The translations under genes were made by a program, and so were the position numbers. From assembly GCA_035048495.1 (NCBI GenBank), contig CM068540.1, forward strand, positions 5,874,829-5,938,828: a stretch of DNA of 64,000 bases, written 5' to 3'. Below the pieces are notes generated by a model. The model searched no databases. It saw only the letters and a list, made by a program, of their open reading frames with translations, and was not told the DNA's origin. This document shows positions 11,701 through 23,700 of this stretch, piece after piece (the stretch's first letter is position 1; each line of letters opens with the position of its first letter). Source of the DNA: Euptelea pleiosperma (lineage: Eukaryota; Streptophyta; Magnoliopsida; Ranunculales; Eupteleaceae).

Positions 11701-14700
11701 ATATTTTTTTTCTAGTTATAGATGTTGTTACTACTCACATTCAAAACCCTTGGTGTATGTTATTTGTAGATGATATAGTGTTATTTGATGAGGCTAGAGA
11801 AGGGTAGATGTGAAACTAGAACTTTGGAGGAATGCTTTGGAGTCTAAGGGATTTAAAATAACCTAACCTAGATAGAGTATATGGGGTGCAACTTTAGTAA
11901 GGGGTAAATAGATATTATCCACTAGTTAAAGTTGATGACCACAAACGAAATACTTCGAAGCGATCATTTTATCTTGTTCCTTTTATCCTTAAGGAGGTAG
12001 AGATTGAAGAGGATGCTGCCCACAAAAAATGGAACTAGGTGAAGTGGAATGTGCTTTTAGAATACTTTGTTGTCAACAAATACCAATCAAACTAGAAGGA
12101 AAATTTTATAAGACGGTATTAAGACTCGCTATGCTTTATGGAGCAGAATGTTGGGCAATCAATGAATTACATTTCATAAAATGACTTAGCCGGGATAAGG
12201 ATGTTGAAATAGATGCGTGGAAAGATTAGGAAAGACAAAAGTAGACTTGAACGCATTCGTTAAACATAGGAATAGCCCATTATATAAGGGAGAGCCAATT
12301 GAGATGATTTGGTCATGTACAACAAAGATCGATGATCGCACCAATGAGAAGGAACGTGCAAGTTGAATGTTCTAAAAGGGTGGGGAGAAGGCAAGAAGGA
12401 TGTGGATTGAGGTATTGAGAGCAAATTTGAAGAAACTTGCATTAATGGAAGACATGGTTTTAGATTGAATTGAATGGAGGAACAAGTTTGTGCAACCAAT
12501 CCAATATAGTTGGGATAGGGCTTATGATGATAGTGATGATATTGCTAAGTGCATTTACATGTATTTTTGACATTTTAGGTCACTAAGAAACATCAAACAA
12601 CCAAAAGAGGGCATTTTTGTCATATTTATAGAAAATGTGCCTGGCAATATAAAAAGCATGCTAGCAATATTGCTTCCCTATATTAATTTTCTTACATTAT
12701 TCATTAGTAAAGGTTTTTTTTTTTTTAATTTTTAAACACAATTAAAAGTAGATTGTGGAAATGGAAATATTATAGTAACGTTTCCTCACAGTCCATGTGG
12801 AATTGGAAATATTTCGTGGAAGTATATAAAAATTAATACCATGGCAACAAAGCCCATTGACAACACCGGTGAGAAGGAGACAATGTTGTTGGTTGAAGGC
12901 TCTAAAAATGAGAGGAAAAGCCAAAAAGAAAGTGGATTGAAGTAGTGCGAATTGATTCAAACACGTACTCTCTAGTGGAGGATATAGCTTTGGCTAGGAT
13001 GCAATCATGGTACAGGATTTGTAACTAATCCCATATAGTTGGGATACGGCTTAGGTAATGATCAGCGTAAGCAGAAGTGTGAGGCGACATGGGTCCCTGA
13101 GGCGAATCTTAGAAGATAGTTTATTTCTTTTATATTACAAAAATTAAATAAATAAAAATATTATTTTATTAAAGATTATTGAGTCCGTCTAGATTTACAC
13201 TCATTTCTTACATTCAGTTTTTACACCCGGTGGTGGGACCCACATGGAGATCATGTGGACAATCCAGCCATACATTGAGTTGTCCTTGCCATGATGATCA
13301 TCATCACCAAAAATCAGTTCATTTCGATATTGCCAAACACACAAAAAATTGACCCAAAATAATGGTTTAATTGGATGGTTTGGATTTTTTCAAATTGTCC
13401 TTGCCACGATGATCATCATCACCAAAAATCAGTTCATTTCGATATTGCCAACCATACAAAAAATTGACCGACAATAATGGTTTATAATTGGATGGTTTGG
13501 ATTTTTCAAATTAAAATCCATTTTTCATGAGGTTAGGAATGTCGAAATCTCCTGATTTTTTGTGAGGAGATACTGTGCGGTTGGATTGTCCAACATGATC
13601 TCCATGTGGCCCTACCACCAGGTGTAAGAACTGGACGTAAGAAATGGGTGTAGCTCTAGACGGACTCAAGCATAACTTAGAAACTCGTCATCTGCAGAAG
13701 AAAAATGCTGACATGAGATTTTAGCATTAAAATAAGGCATACAGTTATCGGATGTTATAACTGTATGACATCATAGTTTTATGCCATAACCGGCTTGAAA
13801 GTGGTTTCATGTACGGCCAAGTCATTCATCTCTATCAAGGTATTAAAAATTAAACAAAATCAGTTTGATTCAGTCATTCAAACTGGTGTCTAAAGTCTAC
13901 AGATTTTTTGGATTCTGCACCTTCCAAATCCTTAGCCATTTGTTTTGATAAAATGAGATGATCCACCCATGGCTATACTTCTGTGCTTGCATATAGATTT
14001 TAGCAGAAACTGGACTTCTGGTCTATTGCAAAATCAGATTGAAGAGCTATGACTGACATGGAAGCTGATATTGATTGGATCCGTGATGGTGAACCTACTT
14101 GTTGCTACGTAGTTTCATTCATGTTGGAAGCTGAAATTTTACTCATTAAATCCTTAATTGGGAATGTGGTTGTTGCCATTTAGGTCCATTTGTGTTGTAC
14201 ACATGAATAATTTACCTTGAATAGGTTAAATCGTGGATCTCATGTTAGCATAGGAACCTTTATGTATCTTTTATTAGAGAGACTGTAACTTCAGGTGATA
14301 TTGAGACTGGAGGCTGTCCTCTTAGGAGTAGTAGGCATGCAGAAGCTCTCATCTATAAATAGACGTGATGAGTTTCCTGAAACATTGATCAGATGTCACT
14401 AATGGGAATTCATTGTCATTAACTAGTAGGCATGCAGAAGCTCTCAGCTATAAATAGACGTGATGAGTTTCCGGAAACAGTGATCAGATGTCACTAATGG
14501 GAATTAATTGTCATTAACAGTAAGTCAGTAACTAGTGGAGGGAGCACGTGCTATGCACGTGATGCTCAAGTAATGGCATTGCACTTGAGCATTCTACCAT
14601 TGCCTTTGTTTGGGAGAAGGTACAGTTTCAAGCATCCTGTCATTTAGCTTGCAATCATATCCATTGTCCATTCCATCTAGTAATGCTTCTCATTAATTGA

Positions 14701-17700
14701 GTCATTATTTGGTTTTGCTTTTGCTTTTAGCACATGTAGATTATGTACGTAATTTCATTTGTGCTTATAGTCTTGTGATACCTGTATCACTGTATGTTGT
14801 AAATTTGTCCTTACGATTCTCTACGATAATTTTTTTACTATGCCTTGTAACTTCATTCTACAAACTTTGCTTAAGTATTGGAATTAGTAAGTAATGGAAA
14901 ATATAGGTTGGAAACTATTTTCTCTCTTCTCCAGTGCAAATCCCTTCTATTATATTGCTTCATGCAGAATTATAGAATGAATTAAATACTTAAATGATTG
15001 TGTCCCTTATCTCGAGTCTATCATTCATCAGATTCTCTCTATTAGAGATGAACTTTTCGAGACATTTCGGAGGAGACATAAAGGTGTAATGGAGCTCGAG
15101 GAAGTGCACTTAACTGCGAATTCTCTCCACAGGTTAAGTTCTTAATTTAATGTGAGGATGTCAATTGTTATAACTCCCAAGTGTGCTTAAGTTATGAAAT
15201 GCATTTCCGCATTGTCATGTTCAGTGACTTTCTGTAGTTATAGGAGTCATTTCAAACTGTTTTTTCGGGTGTGAAATCTGTCCAAAGTTCATTAATTATG
15301 TAGGTGTAGAATATAAGCTTGACATCTAACCGTTTACCCCAAAAGATCCCTATTGGGGAAAGGCGAAACAACTATGTATATCAATGGGTCATCGGGCCAA
15401 CACAATACGTGCGCGGGAACAAATCATCCGCTAACACTCCCCCTCAGCGGGAATACACTCCGCTGGAGACTTGAACCCACGACCTCCCAGGCCATAAGGC
15501 TCTGATACCACGTTAAATAACCATTTACCCCAAAAGATCGACCTATTAGGGAAAGGTGAAACAACTATGTATACCAACGGGTCGTCGGGCCAACACAACA
15601 CGTGCGTGAGAAGATATCATCCGCTAACACTCCCCCTCAGCGGGAATACACTCCGTTGGAGACTTGAACCCGCGACCTCCCAGGCCTTAAAGCTCTGATA
15701 CCATGTTAAACAACCATTTACCCCAAAAGATCGATCTGTTAGGGAAAGGCGAAACAACTATGTATATCAATGGGTTGTCGGGCCAACACAACAGGTGCAC
15801 GGGAACAAATCATCCGCTAACACTCCCCCTAAGCGGGAATACACCCCGATGGAGACTTGAACCCGCGACCTCCCAGGCAATAAGGCTCTGATACCATGTT
15901 AAACAACCATTTACCCCAAAAGATAGACTTGTTAGGGAAAGGCGAAACAACTATGTATACCAACGGGTCGTCGGGCCAACACAATACGTGCGCGGGAAGA
16001 TATCATCCGCTAACAATCTCTTGATTATAATTGGAGCTTGGAAGCAAGGAAGACAAAGATGTAGATGAACAGAGGAGAGAGAAAAGAGAAGTGAGATTAG
16101 GGTTCATTAGAAAAAAATTGCTAGCCCTTTCTCTCCATTTTTAAAAATCACATATGCAGTACAATGCATTAAGGGAATCTTGAGCAATCAAGAAACATGT
16201 ACATAGAATGAGCATAGCCAGGATGAGGCTGTTGACATGGATGAGTGCCAAAACTAGGAAAGTCATTAGTAGATATGAGATCATACGAGAGAACCTTGGA
16301 GTGAGCTCCAATCTGCTTGCTTGGAGCCATTGGTCATGTTCAAGTTCCAAGTTTTAAATTTCATTTTGGTGTATATTTCAGTCAGTCGGAAATGAAAATA
16401 TTTTGTGAAATTATTTCCATCGACGTAAAATATTGCAATTTTTTTGGAAATAATGCAATTATTGTGGAAGTCAGGGAAAACATAGGAGGCATGAATTCAT
16501 ATTTTTAAAAAATGATTAAACAAGCTTGAGAACACACTTATAACTTATTATAATATAACAAACAACTGTTAAGAGTAAGAAAGGCAAGATAAATAGCGTT
16601 TGGCATGGTTTTAAAAATGGCCGTTTAAACGGTTTTAACGGCCGTTTAAACGGTAACGCCCCAGGCCCATTTCTGTTAAAACCGTTTAAATACATTTTAT
16701 CGCTTTTGAATAAAATGACCGTTTTTTTGTTATAACGGCTGTTAAAATCGTTTAAACAACCGTTTAATTCTGAAAAATTTTGTGAAAAAAACGGCTGTTA
16801 AATCTGTTTACTTTCCGTTTTTTTTTTTTAAAATTTTTAAATTTCAAAATTTGAATTTCAACGCCATTTTTTCCGTTAAAATCAGTTTAATTCTGTTAAA
16901 TTCCATTTTTTTCCATTTTTGCCCCTGGCCGTTTCAATCCGTTTTAATAGCCGTTTAAATAGTAACGCCCCCAGTCCGTTTAACCGTTAAAACGACCTCC
17001 TTTAAACCTTGGCATTTGGTACTTTGTTATATGCTGATGCACATTTTTTTTGGATAAGTATAAAATTTATTAAGGCAATGCCCAAAAAAAAGCGGCTCAA
17101 CTAATGAGGTCGAGGTGACCTACACCAAGCTAAGCCCCAAACAAGAGCGAAGGCAAAAGCCCTCTACAAATAGCTCCCATCCCTGAGACAAAGATGGTCC
17201 CATCAGAAAACAAAATCCTCATAGAAAAGCCCTCTACACTTAGTGAACACTTTGGACCATAAGAAAATTAGGCCCTTAATGTTAAGCACGATCATGGCCA
17301 AGTCTTCATTCTTGCCTTCGAAAAGCCTGCAATTCTGTTCCTTCCACAGTTGCCCCACCATATTGCATAGGGAAGTAGTTTCCATAGGATATGGCCTCTT
17401 TTGGAAAGTGGAGCTAGGCGCCAACTCCGGAGGATGTCCACGAGAGAACCCGACATCGCCCATCTCATCCGCACTTCCTGGATGAACACAGACCACCCCT
17501 CCCATGCCACATCACAATGCATCAATAAATGAAGAACCAATTCCCCACTATGCTTACACATACAACAATAGTCAACCAGTATGAACCCTTTGGAGATCAA
17601 GCGATCCACGGTCATAATCTTATCCAAGATAGCTGCCCATACAAATAACACAACTTTTGAAGGAACTCTAGCCTTCCAAACCACGGAAATCGAAGGATGA

Positions 17701-20700
17701 GAGTCGCCTTCTCCCTTATGCTTCTCGTAGAATGATCGCGTGGAGAAGACCCCACTCTTAGCCCAGATCCAAACCTGTTTATCCTGGGCCAAGGGAGGAA
17801 GATTAGCTTTTTGGAGCCGAGCAAGTAAACTGGATAGGGGCTCAATTTCTCAGTCATTGAGATTCCTTCTGAAGCGAAAATTCCATCCTACCATCCCCTA
17901 CTAGCAATATATTTAAGGATGGACCGGGGCTTTCATTCCGAGAGCGAGTAGAGTTTAGGAAAATCTTCCATAAAGGGCCTTTCCCAGCACCATTTATCTT
18001 CCAAAACATTGATCCTATTTCCCATCCCAGCTTCATACTGGATTCCTCTAGCAAACTCCCCGAAAACCTTCAATATGCTCTTCCACACACTACAGCCATA
18101 AGGTATGTGAGCATAATGACTTTTCCAACCAAAGTGGGAGACTCCATACCCGCTTGCGATGACCTCCACCCAAGGGGTGTAACCCTCCTCCCCGAACCTT
18201 CAAAGCCATTTACCCAGGAGGGCTTGATTCATCTCCTTGAGGCTCTTGATCCCAAATCCCCCTTTCTTCTTATCCTGACAAACCAATTTCCATCCCACCC
18301 AGTGAATTTTGCGATTGTCCAAGCCACAAAATGTTCCGTATGATTTTCTCCAACTCCTTAACCACACTACTTGAGGCTAAGAAGAGGGACGTGTAGTAGC
18401 AGGTAAGCTAGAAAGGGTGCTTTTAATCAACACAACTTTTCCTCCCTTCGACAAATATTTAGCTTTCCACGAAGCCAACTTGGTCCTGAAACGTTCCATG
18501 ACAGATTCCTACAAAGCTTTGGATCTGTATGAAGCTCCTAATGGCAAACCTAGATAGGTCGTGGGCATGAAATCAATACAGTAGTTAATAGTGTCTGCCA
18601 TCTCCGATAACTACTCCACCTCCCCCACCTTATAAATCTTACTTTTGCCAAGTTTACCCGGAGACCAGAAACAGCTTCAAAGAAACACAATAGACCTATG
18701 AGAAATCTCGCCTGATCAACTGAGGGGTCAAGGAAGACAAGTGTGTCGTCAGTGAACTGAAGGTGAGAAATCTCCGGAGCATTCGGGGCAATCTGGAAAT
18801 CGCCCGAAGCACTCAAACTAACAGCTAGAGATCATACTTCCCAACGCATCAACTACCAAGATGAACAAGAACATGGATAACGGGTCTCCTTGTCTCAACC
18901 CCCTGGAGCTCCTAAAGTAGTCAACAGGTGATCCATTGACAAGAAATTAAAAAGAAGCAGTTGAGATGCATTTTTTGATCGATAACCTCCACTTATTGCC
19001 AAACTTCATCCTCCTCATCATGTAGTCAAGGAATCTCCAGTCCACGTGGTACAGGCCTTTTCCACGTCCACTTTACAAATGATCCCCGGAACTCCTGCTT
19101 TGATTCTGGCATCGATGTACTCATTAGCGATAAGAATCCCATCAAGGATTTGATGGCCTCTCATAAAGGCCCCTTGTGCCGGCGAAATAATCGAAGCCAA
19201 CACCCCACGAAGCCTCATGACCAACATTTTGGCAATAATCTTATAGACACAACCCACCATGCTAATAGGCCGAAAGTCAGCAATGTCATCTGCCCCTTGG
19301 ATTTTCGGTAACATGGCTATTAACGTGCTATTGGAGGTAATGTCCAAGAACCCATCCTCATAAAAATTACGGACAACCTTCATAAAATCAGTCCCTATGA
19401 TATCCTAGCACTGCTTGAAGAATGCCATAGAGAAGCCGTCAGGGCTCGGGGCTTTGTCTACATCCAGGTTCGTTATAGTACTCGGGACTTCCTCCTCATC
19501 AAAGGGCCCCTTTAGTCTTTCTCTATCTCCTGTGCCGATCTGATTAAATTGCAAGCCATCCAAAGTAGGTCTATAAGAGGATCACCTTCATAAAAGTTTG
19601 AGTAGAATCCCAGTGTCCCACTACACCCTTTTTGATATCTTCTTTGTCCTCCAAGACACTACCATATATCGTAAGCTGGGTGATATGATTATTCCTTCTG
19701 TGAGCCTCTACCTGAGGAGGACTAGGTGAGGAGAGTCAACCTTAAGGCGGAATTCCAAAAGGTGGTCAGAATGGAAGAAATTAGTTGGAAACAGAAGTCT
19801 CGCATCAGATGGCTGAGGGAAGGAGACAATAATAATAAGGTTTTTCACAAGAATGAGACCCTTATGGATATTGATTTTGTCCATCTTCCTCTTGCCTATC
19901 AACACATTTAAATGTTCATAATTATGTCTTTTATGTACATAAAAAGTAAAAACAGCTGCCTCGACCTGAGGAGGTCATAACCATATGGACCTACAACTTA
20001 TGGGTCTTTTTTTCCTTATTTTTAAAAATGTGATAAGTGGTACGATTCAAATTGAAATCAATAGAAGTTTAATCGTACAATTCAAATTCCAAATCATCTG
20101 GATTTAACAACATTTTTCCACGTAGTAAATATGTAATCCTCCTGCTTTTTATCTATGCCAAAGATCATATATACCTTGCCTTCATATGAATCTGATGAAT
20201 GCTTTAATCTCAAGTTGGGATCTGTATTTCTGTCTAACCTTGTTATGTTGTGCTGCTTGGTTTTCAGAATGTTGTTGGCTTTTAGTGAACAAACAAGCGG
20301 TCAAAAACTTCCAGAGAACGCATCAGATCAGGAAATGCTGGAAATAGTTATGGGCAGGTGAGATTTCCTTACTTTGCTCATAGGAAGCTTCTCACGAGTC
20401 TTTTGCAAGCGACTGGATGTAGAAATTTGCATCTAAAATGCCCCTAGAGTAAGGGCATTGGCGTACTGATGGTTGCAGTGTCATGTTTTCTCTTTATTGG
20501 TAGATCCAAAAAAATTATTTATTCATTATTTCTTTAAATCTTTTTTTTGATAAGTATAAACTATCATAAAAGGAAGGCAGAAAATTACAGCGGGTCTAGG
20601 AGGTCGAGAAGACCTACCGAAGACGAGGAAACGAAAACGAAGTACAAAAGCTAAAGCAAAAACACAGGGAGAGGGAGACCACACTGACTAAGAATAGTCC

Positions 20701-23700
20701 CTACTACAAATAAGGTCCCAACTAAATACAAAGTCCTCGAAGAACAATCCCCGACATTCTTTGAAAGCTTTGGACCAATAGAACAATAGGCCCTTGATGT
20801 TAAGGATAATATTCTCGAACGAATTCTCCCTTCCCTCAAACACCCGAAGATTCTGCTCCTTCCAGAGACCCCAACAAATGGCGAAGGGAAGTAAGCGCCA
20901 TAAGATCCGACCTCTAGAAGAGAAAGGGGGAGCGATCCAACTAGAAGATAAGTCCAACAGGGAGGAAGGGAGCACCCAGCTAATGCCGAAATCGGACAAA
21001 AAAGCCGTCCAAGTCGCCCTAGCCACTGGACAGTGAAGGAGGAGATGGGCCGCAGTTTCCCCGCTATGTTTGCACATAGAGCAAAAATCCACGATAATAA
21101 CCTTGCGGACAATTAGGTTGTCCACAGTGAGAATTTTCTCCAGAGCAGCTACCCAATAGAAAAAGGCTATCTTGGAAGGCACCTTTGATCTCCAGACAAA
21201 GGAAGCAGGGAATCGATACTCTGAGTGATCTCCAGATAAAGGAAGCATAAGGGATCTGTAAAAGGAACTGACAGAGAACCGGCCGTCTTTCGACCTAAAC
21301 CACATCCGTCTGTCAAGCCTGGAAGACGAGAGTTGATGGTCTTGAAGACGATTTAGCAACTGGGATACTGCGCCTATCTCCCAGTCGTTAAGTCGTCTTC
21401 TGAAGCCTAAGTCCCAAGCCGAGTGCTCGCTGACAGTAGATGAGCACTGGGAAATGACGCAATTCTTTTTCTCTGAGATCCTGTAAAGCTCTGGGAACTG
21501 GGAAGTCTTTTTTAAGAGTAATATCGCCACACCAACGATCTTCCCAAAACGAATTCTATTACCCGATCCGGCTTTGTAAGAAATTCCAGAGACAAATTTC
21601 TCGTAAAGCTTCATGATTCCCTTCCAGACGCTGCAGCCATAGGTAGAAAGGACAGTTCTCCCATCCCAACCAAGATCTGTAACCCCGTATTTACTGGCTA
21701 GAGCCTTTCTCCACAGACTCGAAATCTCCTCCCCAAATCTCCACAACCATTTGCCCAATAGAGCAACATTCATTTCAATCAGGCTCCTGATCCTTAAACC
21801 TCCCTCTTCCTTGGGACGACATACTGATTGCCAGCTCACCAAATGGTACTTACTCCTCCCTTCCCGATCATGCCACAGGAAATTTCTCATAATTTTCTCA
21901 AGAGATTTAGCAACTCTCTTAGGGATAGAGAATAACAACATCATGTAAAGGGGCAGACTAGAAAGACAATGCTTCAAGAGAACTACTTTACCTCCTTTCG
22001 ACAGGTAGTTGGCTTTCCAAAGGGCTAGCTTACGACCAAACCTTTCCGTTACTGGATCCCAAATAGCTTTGGATTTGTAGGGAGCTCCTAGAGGGAGGCC
22101 TAGGTAAGTCGAAGGCAAGGATCCTTCCCCGCAGCCCATGATATCCACCAGCTCCCCCATATTAGTGATTTCCCCTACTCCAAAAAGCTTACTTTTGGCC
22201 ATATTGATCCTTAAACCGGATGCAGCCTCAAACCACACAAGGATGCCTCTCAGAAAATGTAGCTGGGCTGGAGAATCACTAAGGAAAATCAGCGTATCGT
22301 CTGCGAACTGTAAGTGGGAGATGGCATCCACAGCTTCCCCTACTTTGAAACCTTGGAGAGCCCCTATGCCCGTAGCTCTAGTAATCATACTACCCAGAGC
22401 CTCGGCCACCACTATAAACAGATAAGGCGAAAGAGGGTCTCCTTGTCTGAGGCCCTTGGAACTCTGGAAGTATCCTGCTGGCACCCCGTTGACCAGGATG
22501 GAGAAAGATGCCGATGAAATACATTTGCCAACCCATCTTCTCCATTTAAGCCCGAATCCCATCCTGTCCAACATGTAATCCACAAATCTCCAGTTTACAT
22601 GGTCATAGGCCTTCTTCATATCTAATTTACACACAATCCCCGGGATTCTCGCCTTTCTCCTAGAGTCTATGCTCTCATTGGCAAGAAGCACACCGTCCAG
22701 AATCTGTCTGCCTTTCACGAAGGCCCCTTGCAAAGGCGATATAACAGAAGCCAACACCCTCCTGATTCTGGTAGCTAGGGTCTTGACTAGGATCTTGTAC
22801 ACGCTTCCCACCAGACTGATGGGTCTGAACTCAGCAATGTTCACGGCCCCTAATTTTTTGGGGACGAGCTATGAATGTACTATTAGATGTAAAATCTAAA
22901 TAGCCTTCCTCAAAGAACTCCTGAATTGCCTTCATCACATCATCCCTCACCACCTCCCAGCAATCCTTAAAAAAAGCAATAGTAAAGCCGTCCGGCCCCG
23001 GGGCTTTGTCACTGGCGAGTTCAGCTATAGAGTTCCGAATCTCCTCTTCCGAAAAAGGCCTTTCCACCCAATCTCTATCTTCTGGGCTGATCCTATCAAA
23101 ATGAAGTCCCTCCAGAAGCGGCCTGACCATCGGAGTTTCAGTGTACAAATTAGAGTAATACTCTGCCACACCTTCTCTTATACTGTCTTCAGTCTCCAAC
23201 ACGGCCCCATTTATTTCAAGGCGTGCTATGTGGTTTGTCCTTCTATGTACATTAGCCATCTTGTGGAAGAACTTGGTGTTGTTGTCCCCTTCTTTCAGCC
23301 ACCGAATCCTGGACTTCTGTCTCCAACTGATTTCCTCCATCTGGACTAAGTGCATGTAATCTGCCTTAAGGTTGTTTCTTTTGTTGCGATTTTCCAAAGA
23401 CAACAGGCTCCCTTCCTCCTCCCTATCAAGGTGAGATATCTCCTCCAAGATAGCTAACCGTCGCTGATCGATCTTCCCAAATTCCTCTTTGTTCCACTGT
23501 TTTAATCTCCCCTTCAGGGCTTTCAACTTCCTCCTCAAAACCTCCCCTGCTTTGCCCATAAACAAAAAGCTGTTCCACCAAGTCGCCGCTTTGTCCTTGA
23601 AATTAGAGCTTTGAAGCCACATATTCTCGAACCGGAATGGAAGAGGGCGGCTATTAAAACCCCGACAAACCAAGAGAAGAGGCGCATGATCTGAGGCTAC

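Noticed and set aside
15437..15901. tRNA genes (GGTTCAAGTC with CTCTGATACCA)
   Set aside because: The sequence cannot form a cloverleaf of the right length. It is the TRIM primer-binding site and its surroundings.
15320..16015. CRISPR-like array of regular repeats
   Set aside because: Plant nuclear DNA; units are about 192 bp, continuous and consist of LTR and internal segments.
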